DNA from: Bacteroidota bacterium
GTDB taxonomy: Bacteria; Bacteroidota; Rhodothermia; Balneolales; Balneolaceae
Direction of reading: 5' to 3'
NCBI GenBank assembly: GCA_024635465.1
Contig: JAGXIS010000017.1
Coordinates: 1-8,247 of the forward strand
Length of the DNA stretch: 8,247 bases
Below are positions 1 to 6,206 of the stretch, piece by piece. The notes below the pieces were generated by a model. It was not told the origin of the DNA. It made no database searches and saw only the letters and a program-made list of their open reading frames with translations. Within the stretch, counting starts at the first letter, position 1, and every line of letters begins with the position of its first letter. The translations under genes and the position numbers were made by a program.

Positions 1-653
1 AAATTTATCAGCTCATTACTTTCCGGAGAATATGCAATCAGACAACCCCCATCCTTCATCTTTTTCCATGTGTAGTGATCCTCTACAACCTCGGATTGAT
101 GTATTGGCTGGAGTTTGTCATTGAAAAACTCAAGTCTCTCCTTCTTCTTCATTGTTGTAGGATCAATTCCCTTCAACAACTGGAATGTGGTTTTTCCTAA
201 AGGAATATGGAGTCCAATAATAAGCTTCGAAGCATCTGTATATTCCAGTTGATTGGAAAGCAAAATATCATTCGGAAAGACTTTAGGTTCCTTTTCTTCT
301 TTTTTTCCCTCTTGTTTTCCCGTCTGTTTTTTATCCTTCTTTTCTGTCTGTTCCAATCCAAACTCGTCATCCGGTGAATCTACAATATCTAAATCGGGAT
401 CATCATCAAGCAGATCAAATTCATCCAATTCTTCCAGTGGATCTGACGTTGTAGGGATATCTAAATCAAAGATTTCATCCGTGTCACCCGATTGGAATGC
501 ATCCAGACCTTTAGGTGCATCTGTTTGAAGTGGCGAACTTAATGTAATCGATGATACGGAGATAAGTTGTAGCTTCTTACGGACAACCTGTATTCTTGCC
601 AATCGAAGTTGAGTATCGTCATAAGATATTCCAATGTATACTTTTTTTGACAT
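1..653 (-). CDS. PilM/GspL-like pilus component, 3' end missing (cut by left edge)
   Basis: The frame is open from ATG at 653 to base 1: 217 full codons and no stop. The start is set by a TGATG overlap with the stop of the upstream pilT-like gene, so the two are probably translationally coupled. Residues 4-40 (VYIGISYDDTQLRLARIQ, then a VxxKKLQLISV stretch) resemble the first beta strands and phosphate loop of actin-fold pilus proteins such as PilM or the cytoplasmic part of GspL. Residues about 57-101 are dominated by Asp and Glu, and 102-124 alternate Lys and Glu, forming a charged and probably disordered insert. Ordered sequence resumes near 128 with LIIGLHIPLGKTTFQLL at 144-160. If PilM-like, it would form a cytoplasmic ring around the pilus ATPases. 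That role rests mainly on a weak N-terminal resemblance and on position in the operon. The gene itself is convincing; its function is tentative. Confidence 0.75.
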   Translation of the reverse strand, partial: MSKKVYIGISYDDTQLRLARIQVVRKKLQLISVSSITLSSPLQTDAPKGLDAFQSGDTDEIFDLDIPTTSDPLEELDEFDLLDDDPDLDIVDSPDDEFGLEQTEKKDKKQTGKQEGKKEEKEPKVFPNDILLSNQLEYTDASKLIIGLHIPLGKTTFQLLKGIDPTTMKKKERLEFFNDKLQPIHQSEVVEDHYTWKKMKDGGCLIAYSPESNELIN

Positions 654-1882
654 CAGATAGTTTTGTTAAGTAATTGCTGAATACGGCTTTTATTATTTGC
701 CTGGCTCACCGCTTCTTCACGACTGATTTTATTCAGTTCACTAAGTCTGTATAGATCCTGTTCAAGTGTATGCATACCGTATTGAGCGCCCTCATGCATC
801 ATTTGATAGATTTCTGAAACGTTATTATTTCTGATTGCAGCCGTAATGGGCGGTGTAGTAATCATGACCTCTTTTGCCAAAACCCGCTTTCCATCTATCG
901 TTTTGACTAATTTTTGACTGATTACACAGGTAAGTACATCTGCCAGTCTCATTCTAACACGTTCTTGCTCTTCTTGTGCTGTTTCGCCGATAATTCTGTC
1001 AATACTCTCCATTGCAGATGCAGTATGAAGTGTAGAGAAAACTTTATGGCCTGAATCTGTGACTTCCAGTGCATTACGAATGGCAGCACTGTCTCTTAAT
1101 TCTCCGATTACAATTATATCCGGATCCTGACGCATGGCCTGAACGATTCCATCTCTAAATGATCCAACATCACGGCCCACTTCTCTGTGCCTGATGATGC
1201 ATTTTTTTGTGTGATGGATTAACTCAAGAGGAGAAGAGATGATGACAATATGTGCATTTACGGTTTGATTATTGGCATCAATGATTGTGTCTAATGTGGA
1301 TGATTTACCTGAACCTGTAATTCCGGTAACCAGTGTAAGGCCGAATTTCAAATGATTTAGGCTCAATTGTCTGGCCACATTTGGATGCAGTTCTAAGCTA
1401 CTGAACGGCCTGATTTCCGCCTCAATCTTTCTCATGTTCAAAGCCAGATGATCGAGATCGAAATAGGAAGAGGCCCGATAGCGTTCATTTTCATTATCAA
1501 TGGATGTATAGGAGAAATCGAGACTTTTATCCCTGACTAAATGATCGATCTGTCTGTCACTCAACATGTTCAAAATCAGGAGAGTGTACTGATCATGAGT
1601 GAATTCCGGACCCCGTTCCCATGGTTTTTTCGCACCATGAATACGATACCATATTTTACCGGCACAACCATGTCCGCCAAGATCTATATCAGATGCGGTA
1701 AGAGTTGACATCTGCATTAAAAAAGTTTCTACATATTTCCTTAGCTCAAACCGAGTTTCAGAGTCATAAGAGGATAGTTTTCCCGCTATAAATTCAGCGC
1801 GATCAGGTCCGGCCAATTGAGCCGGAATTTGTTGAAGGTTTCTATCCAGGATGGATTTGATATGAGCAGTAGATGTTTCCAT
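653..1882 (-). CDS. pilT: PilT-type (retraction) pilus ATPase with altered Asp box
   Basis: This 409-residue protein belongs to the PilT branch of secretion ATPases, hexameric cytoplasmic motors that drive pilus retraction. Visible motifs are Walker A TGITGSGKSST (186-196, Lys193), Walker B DIIVIGELRD (255-264, Glu261), His box GHKVFSTLHT (278-287) and the PilT-specific AIRN motif (349-352), followed by a typical C-terminus with GAQYGMHTLEQDL (365-377). It lacks the tetracysteine site of PilB/GspE. Two departures stand out. The Asp box, usually IEDPIE, reads ISSPLE (215-220), so two acidic residues are lost. The Walker A has Ile188 where Pro is usual. At 409 residues it is longer than the usual 340-370, mostly through about 60 extra N-terminal residues. 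The ATG shares one base with the preceding stop (TAATG), implying coupling to the PilB-type gene. The family call is firm; whether it hydrolyses ATP normally is open. Confidence 0.92.
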   Translation of the reverse strand: METSTAHIKSILDRNLQQIPAQLAGPDRAEFIAGKLSSYDSETRFELRKYVETFLMQMSTLTASDIDLGGHGCAGKIWYRIHGAKKPWERGPEFTHDQYTLLILNMLSDRQIDHLVRDKSLDFSYTSIDNENERYRASSYFDLDHLALNMRKIEAEIRPFSSLELHPNVARQLSLNHLKFGLTLVTGITGSGKSSTLDTIIDANNQTVNAHIVIISSPLELIHHTKKCIIRHREVGRDVGSFRDGIVQAMRQDPDIIVIGELRDSAAIRNALEVTDSGHKVFSTLHTASAMESIDRIIGETAQEEQERVRMRLADVLTCVISQKLVKTIDGKRVLAKEVMITTPPITAAIRNNNVSEIYQMMHEGAQYGMHTLEQDLYRLSELNKISREEAVSQANNKSRIQQLLNKTI

Positions 1883-3612
1883 TAATGATCTTCAAGTGTA
1901 ATTGCGATAACCTCATCGAAAGAGGTTAGTCCATTTATCATACGGAGCCGACCCGAAGCTCGCAGTGTGAGCATACCGTTTTTGATGGCATATTCCCGTA
2001 ACATGGCTTCGTCGATCACCCCACCGGCATCAAAAATCATTTTTTTGATGTCATTGTCAAAATAGAGAGCTTCGAAAATTCCGACACGACCGCGGTATCC
2101 ATTATTGCATGCATCACAACCGACAGGTTCATAAAATGTATGTTTCGCCATCTCTTCTTCAGAAAAACCGAGATTCAGAAATGCTTCCTGGCTCAGGTTT
2201 TGAACGGGTCGTTTACACTTATCACAAAGTCTTCGGATTAAACGCTGTGCCATCACCAGGTTAATGGCATTGGCAATCAAAAAGGGTTCCACACCCATTT
2301 TAAAAAGTCTGGATACAGCACTGGGGGCATCATTGGTATGGAGTGTTGAAAAGGTAAGGTGACCGGTATTCGCCATTTTAATGGCAATTTCTGCTGTTTT
2401 GAGATCCCGGATCTCACCTACAAGCACAATATCAGGATCATGACGAAGAATACCTCTCATCGCCTGATCAAAGGTCATGTTTTCAGAGATTTTCAACTGT
2501 CTGGCCCCTTTGATCAAATACTCTACAGGTTCCTCAATGGTAAGTACATTCACTTCGGGACTCATCACACTGTGCAGTGCAGCAACCAATGTTGTTGACT
2601 TACCGGAACCTGTAGGACCTGTAATAATGACAATTCCGGAAGGCTTATTGATGGCTTTTGTAAAATCTTCCTGAGCTTTTTCCTGTAAACCAAGTTTACC
2701 GAGGTCGGTGATCACTTTCCTGTCATCCAATACCCGAATAACGATAGACTCTAATTTTCTTTCAAATTCTTCCCCAACCATTGGCATAATAGAGACTCGA
2801 TAACGGATATTGGTACCATCAATTTGGCGTTGAATAAAACCATCCTGTGATGAGTCTCTTTCAAATCGATCTACATTAAGGGTTTTATCCTTGATGACGG
2901 CTGATAAGGCTTCCGGTTTCACATTGGGTTGAGAATGCCACACTTTGAGCCTTCCATCCAATCTGAAAAGGATATCGGTGACATTACTTTTACCCGGGAT
3001 AATATGAACATCACTGGCTCCTTTGCGAACGGCTTCCATCAACATTCCCTCAACCAGGGAATTGAGCATGCTTTTGTTGATTTCTGCGTCAAGTTCTTCT
3101 TCGTCTAATTCTTTCGGATCTTCGATTTCGGGATCTTCGAAATCGATTTCATCAAGAACTTTTAGATATTCATTTTTCTGCTTGTAAACACTTTGTATGA
3201 TTTTCTCAACGGTTTCAAGCTTACAGTATGCCAGTTCATACATTTTATAGGGCAGATCTGCGGCAAGCTTGGAAATTTTTGGGTCTGTAGGATCAGAACA
3301 AGCAAGAATGATTAGATCTTTATCTGCTTTGAAAGGTACAGCACTCCTGTAGATCATATCCTCAACAATGCGTTCATCCAGACTTTCAAGAATTTCTCGT
3401 ATGGATTCAATCAATTTTAGAGAGGGGAGTCCGCTTATTGCGAGTTCTCTGAAGGCGTAGATACCGGTGATGATCTGCATCACTTTATGGCGATCTGCAC
3501 CCAGCTCTTTAATGAGGATATTACTAAAACTTCTTTTATCGTGATCCGGCTCATTTTCATGAATAGCAATCGCCGTCTGAAGTTCTTCTGCAGAAATAAC
3601 ACCTTTGCGCAC
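1882..3612 (-). CDS. pilB: PilB/GspE-type pilus assembly ATPase (GTG-initiated reading of an interrupted gene)
   Basis: A cytoplasmic motor that powers pilin polymerisation with the PilC-type platform protein. From the GTG at 3612 it has 576 residues. The N-terminal part (1-60) is the remainder of a GspE/MshE-type domain. An acidic linker (about 154-178) leads to the N2 domain, which contains ASDVHIIP (199-206). The ATPase core has Walker A GPTGSGKSTT (332-341), an intact Asp box TIEEPVEY (358-365), Walker B DPDIVLVGE (392-400, Glu400) and His box GHLTFSTLHT (417-426). A zinc-binding tetracysteine (Cys463, Cys466, Cys499, Cys502) is typical of assembly ATPases and absent from PilT. The GTG directly follows an in-frame TAA, and conserved domain sequence continues upstream to an ATG at 3690, so the natural protein is probably about 602 residues. 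GGGTGA at 3625-3620, 8 bases before the GTG, could support re-initiation. The family is certain; the start is not. Confidence 0.93.
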   Translation of the reverse strand: MRKGVISAEELQTAIAIHENEPDHDKRSFSNILIKELGADRHKVMQIITGIYAFRELAISGLPSLKLIESIREILESLDERIVEDMIYRSAVPFKADKDLIILACSDPTDPKISKLAADLPYKMYELAYCKLETVEKIIQSVYKQKNEYLKVLDEIDFEDPEIEDPKELDEEELDAEINKSMLNSLVEGMLMEAVRKGASDVHIIPGKSNVTDILFRLDGRLKVWHSQPNVKPEALSAVIKDKTLNVDRFERDSSQDGFIQRQIDGTNIRYRVSIMPMVGEEFERKLESIVIRVLDDRKVITDLGKLGLQEKAQEDFTKAINKPSGIVIITGPTGSGKSTTLVAALHSVMSPEVNVLTIEEPVEYLIKGARQLKISENMTFDQAMRGILRHDPDIVLVGEIRDLKTAEIAIKMANTGHLTFSTLHTNDAPSAVSRLFKMGVEPFLIANAINLVMAQRLIRRLCDKCKRPVQNLSQEAFLNLGFSEEEMAKHTFYEPVGCDACNNGYRGRVGIFEALYFDNDIKKMIFDAGGVIDEAMLREYAIKNGMLTLRASGRLRMINGLTSFDEVIAITLEDH

Positions 3613-3690
3613 TTATTTTTCACCCAAGCGATTGAGTCTGTCGCTTTGGTAGATGTTATTTTTGTCTGCAGATTTGATCGCTGAATTCAT
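3613..3690 (-). pseudogene. pilB: N-terminal 25 codons of the PilB/GspE-type gene, separated by an in-frame TAA
   Basis: ATG at 3690 opens 25 codons ending in RLNRLGEK, then TAA at 3615-3613, and the same frame continues at once with GTG and RKGVISAEELQTAI. Joined with one residue in place of the stop, this reads LGEK-x-VRKGVIS. That matches the start of GspE/MshE N-terminal domains, typically LGExLVxxGLIxxEQL, where x in this position is Leu. A single TTA to TAA change would explain the stop. Possible explanations are a sequencing or assembly error, a real nonsense mutation with rescue by the GTG, or a short upstream ORF coupled to it. No clear Shine-Dalgarno precedes the ATG. A TATAAT sits about 4 bases upstream of it, with no convincing -35 element. 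Confidence 0.75.
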
Positions 3691-3717
3691 TTATTATAAT
3701 TCTTAAAATGGTTTTAA

Positions 3718-3734
3718 AGAGTATTAATCACTCT
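3718..3734 (-). repeat. small inverted repeat between pilC- and pilB-type genes
   Basis: AGAGT and ACTCT arms of 5 bp flank a 7-base loop in the 59-base gap between the PilC-type stop and the PilB-type ATG. On the transcribed strand the stem is followed by TTTAAAA, which would make at best a very weak attenuator. The stem is short enough to be chance. Confidence 0.2.
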
Positions 3735-3749
3735 GTTAACGTACGATCA

Positions 3750-5081
3750 TTAATAATTGGGTTGAATCATGGCTCCTTCGGATGATACAATGGTAATAAA
3801 AATAAGCGCAACAAATATGAAAAGATTAACCACCAGATTGATCGTGCCAATGGCGGATTCCAGTTTGTAGGTTGTCTGTTTTTCATAATAATCGGCAAGT
3901 TGACCTGCATTCTCCTTTAGTGATCCTGATTCGGCTCCCAACCGAAACCGGCTCAGGGCACTTTTTGGGAATACATTGGATGCTTCCAATGCCTGAATCA
4001 AGCCTTGCCCATCTTCCAACATAAGTTTAATGGAAACCGTCTTTATTTGATGTTCAATGTAGCTGTTTCTACAAGCTTCAGCGGCTATTCGAATCACTTC
4101 AACATTTCTACCGGACCCACTATAAAGAGTATTAAAAACCCTTGCAAATATTTCAATACTGATTTTGTGCATCAGATCACCCATTACAGGCATTGTGATT
4201 AAAAATTTATCCAGCTTCCGGCGTCCTTTTGTGTTCTTCCACATAGCGACCAAAATGGATATTGGGATAGCGAATAGAAGAATGATCAGCACCCAATTGG
4301 CTTGGAGCCAATAACTTACTTCAAGAGTCGATGCCGTCATAGGAGGCAACATAATATCATACTCCAGAAACATTTCAGCCATCTTTGGGAAGATATAACC
4401 GACAAAAAAGAGCAAAACACCAATCACAGCTACTACGGTTACCATTGGCATCATCAGAGAACGCCTTAAATTTTTCTTAAAGTCTGCATCTCTTTCAATG
4501 AACTTCGCGGTGCTTTCAAAAACACTTGCCATATTCCCACTGGTAGAAGCCACTCCCAGCATGTAGGATGCAAATTGACCAAATACATGCTCATGTTTAC
4601 CGTACACTTCCGTACTCTCTTTACCATCTCGAAGATCTTTCTGAATGGTTTTTATGACGCTCTTCATGGTTTTGTGAGCGGTATCTTCGTAGAGAAGTGT
4701 CAGAATCTGATCAAAAGGGAGTCTTTGGCGCAACAGATCGGCAGATAATCTGATAAAAGTGACGATTTCATCGCCCGGGACAGAACCTTTAAAGCTGAAC
4801 CATTTACGTCTGACATAATCGACCTTATAGCCCATTTTTTTCAGGGCTCTTTCTACTTCTTCCGGCTTATACGCATCCTGTTCACCGTCAATGGCTGCCT
4901 GGCCATTTTTTTTGACTCTGTAGAGGTAGGTTTTTTTCTCGTCTATAGCTTGCACTTTCAGAGAGCGAGCCAGAGCGGCACGTTGAACTCTTTTTTTGGC
5001 ATCTGACTTTGAAGGGGCTTCAAATTCCCTTTGAATCAGTTTGCCCTGGCTTGTTCTGGCCTGAAATCTAAAAAGTGGCAT
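3750..5081 (-). CDS. pilC: PilC/GspF-type inner-membrane platform protein
   Basis: The platform protein anchors the assembly and retraction ATPases to the inner membrane and passes pilins into the growing fibre. At 443 residues it is about 40 longer than usual. Two T2SF domains are visible: the first from about 105 (TFIRLSADLLRQRLPF) to 230, containing the VASTSGNMASVFE segment (177-189), and the second from about 310 to 432, containing LGAESGSLKENAGQLADYYE (381-400). Probable membrane helices lie at about 209-231, 259-280 and 411-433, the normal topology. The extra length is at the N-terminus: residues 4-47 and 53-90 both look like the short family module of an F/Y-x-x-A strand, Gly-x, then an A-rich helix ending in a hydrophobic strand. 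It sits between the pilin and ATPase genes, as expected. An AGGT a few bases before the ATG is at best a weak ribosome-binding site. Confidence 0.93.
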   Translation of the reverse strand: MPLFRFQARTSQGKLIQREFEAPSKSDAKKRVQRAALARSLKVQAIDEKKTYLYRVKKNGQAAIDGEQDAYKPEEVERALKKMGYKVDYVRRKWFSFKGSVPGDEIVTFIRLSADLLRQRLPFDQILTLLYEDTAHKTMKSVIKTIQKDLRDGKESTEVYGKHEHVFGQFASYMLGVASTSGNMASVFESTAKFIERDADFKKNLRRSLMMPMVTVVAVIGVLLFFVGYIFPKMAEMFLEYDIMLPPMTASTLEVSYWLQANWVLIILLFAIPISILVAMWKNTKGRRKLDKFLITMPVMGDLMHKISIEIFARVFNTLYSGSGRNVEVIRIAAEACRNSYIEHQIKTVSIKLMLEDGQGLIQALEASNVFPKSALSRFRLGAESGSLKENAGQLADYYEKQTTYKLESAIGTINLVVNLFIFVALIFITIVSSEGAMIQPNY

Positions 5082-5131
5082 AGAGACCTGCTTATTTAGT
5101 CACGAAAGATAATAATCTACTGAAATTTATA

Positions 5132-5160
5132 TCTGTAGGTAGCGGTTAAATCCCGGTCAA
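5132..5160 (-). promoter_or_regulatory. candidate promoter for the pilC-pilB-pilT genes
   Basis: On the minus strand TTGACC (5160-5155) is followed after 17 bases by TACAGA (5137-5132). The -35 is a good sigma70-type match and the -10 is poor. It lies between the pilin terminator and the PilC-type ATG, where a separate promoter would be needed if the terminator is efficient. Inferred from position and a partial match only. Confidence 0.25.
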
Positions 5161-5196
5161 AGAATATATATAATAGATAAACTGTGCTTAAATGAG

Positions 5197-5224
5197 AAAA
5201 AAACAGGGCCGAAGCCCTGTTTTT
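5197..5224 (-). terminator. intrinsic terminator after the pilin gene
   Basis: A perfect 11-bp stem (5199-5209 with 5214-5224, core CAGGGC/GCCCTG) closes a four-base loop. Read on the minus strand the loop is TTCG closed by C and G, the very stable cUUCGg tetraloop, and the stem runs into seven T residues. It begins 35 bases past the pilin stop codon. The A/T flanks are symmetric, so it could act in both directions, but the nearest upstream gene on the plus strand is absent; its likely role is ending or attenuating the pilin transcript. Confidence 0.88.
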
Positions 5225-5258
5225 AATGTAAGTAGTATGATTGGAGGTTGATGGTAAC

Positions 5259-5699
5259 TTACTCCGGAACAACTTCAGCGCCAGGTAAAGTTGGCCAACC
5301 TATAACCCATTGACCATCTACTCTGGCAATTGTAGCTACAATATCGTCTGTACCACTAGTCGGTACTGCTGTGATTTGGAATTGAGCTTCTGCAAGTCCA
5401 CCAATAGAATAAGTGCCGTTTTCATTAACTACTGTTGTACCTACTAGTTGACCTGGAATGTTTAGTCGGGGTAATAATGCAGTTGCATCCAGAGTTGTGA
5501 AATCCTGATTTGCACCATCCATCATTGCCGGTCTGGTCCAGATAGCTTGTGCTTGAGCAGCGGCACCTAGTATATCTTGACGTACCGCATCGCGGTTCGC
5601 TTCTTCTGTTGCAGTTCCGAAAACATTGAATGCTACCAATGTTGCGATACCCACCAGAATTGTTACCAATATTACGAGTAGTAATTGTTGTTGTCCCAT
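5259..5699 (-). CDS. type IV pilin-like protein with minimal Met-Gly leader
   Basis: A 146-residue protein starting MGQQQLLLVILVTILVGIAT. Residues 6-28 form a continuous hydrophobic segment, followed by a helix-like acidic stretch (TEEANRDAVRQDILGAAAQAQ from 31) and a beta-rich C-terminal domain with three Trp (54, 131, 135). This is the architecture of a small pilin or pseudopilin, a shaft subunit held in the inner membrane before assembly. The start is secure: a good Shine-Dalgarno lies 5 bases upstream and an in-frame TGA sits three codons before the ATG, so no longer leader exists. If prepilin peptidase cuts after Gly2, mature residue 5 is Leu rather than the usual Glu. The protein contains no Lys, His or Cys, with 5 Arg against 14 acidic residues. 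It heads the pilus genes and has its own terminator, consistent with high separate expression. The pilin role is inferred from architecture and neighbours. Confidence 0.8.
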   Translation of the reverse strand: MGQQQLLLVILVTILVGIATLVAFNVFGTATEEANRDAVRQDILGAAAQAQAIWTRPAMMDGANQDFTTLDATALLPRLNIPGQLVGTTVVNENGTYSIGGLAEAQFQITAVPTSGTDDIVATIARVDGQWVIGWPTLPGAEVVPE

Positions 5700-5704
5700 T
5701 TTAT

Positions 5705-5713
5705 ATCACCTTT
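5705..5713 (-). promoter_or_regulatory. strong Shine-Dalgarno site of the pilin gene
   Basis: AAAGGTGAT on the minus strand lies 5 bases before the pilin ATG and matches the anti-Shine-Dalgarno complement through GGTGAT. No other complete gene here has a comparable site, which suggests the pilin is translated at a high rate. Confidence 0.7.
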
Positions 5714-5764
5714 GTTATGTTAATTAATTGTTTTGTATCAGTCCAATTATGTAGAGCCCTGAAT

Positions 5765-5770
5765 ATTATA
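5765..5770 (-). promoter_or_regulatory. candidate -10 element for the pilin gene
   Basis: A perfect TATAAT on the minus strand, about 65 bases before the pilin ATG. No good -35 hexamer lies 16-18 bases upstream of it. In such AT-rich sequence a chance match is quite possible. Confidence 0.25.
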
Positions 5771-5806
5771 AAATAAACTCGTTTGTTAATGACTACACTA
5801 ACTCTA

Positions 5807-5814
5807 CAAATCTA
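5807..5814 (-). promoter_or_regulatory. candidate Bacteroidota-type -7 element for the pilin gene
   Basis: TAGATTTG on the minus strand fits the Bacteroidota promoter element TAnnTTTG and would give a leader of about 100 bases. The expected TTTG around 20 bases further upstream is only partly matched (TTAA), falling within the AT-rich palindrome at 5831-5852. Confidence 0.3.
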
Positions 5815-5830
5815 TTTCTACAAAACATAA

Positions 5831-5863
5831 AATATTAAAATAATTTAATATTCGTAAGACGAA
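5831..5863. repeat. two adjacent palindromes upstream of the pilin gene
   Basis: A perfect 9-bp inverted repeat (AATATTAAA at 5831-5839, TTTAATATT at 5844-5852, loop ATAA) abuts a second one (TTCGT at 5851-5855, ACGAA at 5859-5863, loop AAG). They lie just upstream of the candidate pilin promoter, where a dimeric regulator could bind. The first is pure A/T and could arise by chance; the operator role is inference. Confidence 0.35.
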
Positions 5864-6041
5864 CATTAAGGATTATTAATATTAGATCAAAATTTCTTTT
5901 GGGATGTTTTGTATAACAGTCAGAATGTCAACCGTTTTCATTATTCATTGCAAGAATGTTTAACAAAAAACGCATAAAAGAACGTTTGAGCGTTGTTTGT
6001 CTAAAGGATGCAATAAATATGAAATTGTTACAAAAATTTAA

Positions 6042-6069
6042 TTGATCCACATTTTCAGAAGGATATACG
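6042..6069 (+). promoter_or_regulatory. candidate promoter for the M16 peptidase-asnS genes
   Basis: TTGATC (6042-6047) and TATACG (6064-6069) are separated by 16 bases; each matches four of six sigma70 consensus positions. The AATCCG/CGGATT inverted repeat at 6071-6090 would cover the start of transcription. This would give a leader of about 130 bases. Weak evidence. Confidence 0.22.
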
Positions 6070-6206
6070 TAATCCGGATCGTCTCGGATTGGTTTATATT
6101 ACTTTTATTCTAAATGTTGAATAATCAGCTTAAAAATGAGTAAAAAGCGATAAACATTTGCAGTAGATAGTCGTATTTTCAAGGGAATCTTTGAATAAAT
6201 ATTTAT

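Larger units (their letters stand above)
5700..6206. other. divergent intergenic region between the pilin and M16 peptidase genes
   Basis: About 507 very AT-rich bases with no convincing gene on either strand. The left part must hold the pilin promoter and 5' leader; the right part must hold the promoter of the M16-asnS genes. Besides the elements listed separately, it contains an imperfect hairpin (ACAAAAAACGC at 5963-5973 against GCGTTGTTTGT at 5990-6000, 10 of 11 paired) and AATCCG/CGGATT arms at 6071-6076 and 6085-6090. None of these is strong enough to name a regulator. Confidence 0.6.

Noticed and set aside
253..528. Serine-rich plus-strand open frame of 91 codons
   Set aside because: It is the antisense shadow of the Asp/Glu/Lys-rich insert of the minus-strand gene at 1-653; Ser-rich composition is what the complement of GAT/GAA codons gives.
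3116..3140. Short direct repeat GGATCTTCGA within the PilB-type gene
   Set aside because: Two 10-bp copies encode the repeated EDP units of the acidic linker; this is low-complexity coding sequence, not a mobile or regulatory repeat.
5750..5808. TGTAGAG/CTCTACA inverted repeat in the pilin leader region
   Set aside because: A 7-bp match across a 45-base loop is expected several times by chance in 500 bases.
6019..6045. Tiny ORF MKLLQKFN after an AAAGGA, as a possible leader peptide
   Set aside because: Eight codons with no regulatory codon pattern and about 160 bases from the next gene; not enough to support a leader.
6023..6121. Plus-strand stretch of about 30 codons without a stop (IDPHFQKDIRNPDRLGLVYI) upstream of the M16 gene
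   Set aside because: It has no ATG, GTG or TTG in a suitable place and no recognised homology; an open stretch of this size is expected by chance, though a decayed gene fragment cannot be excluded.
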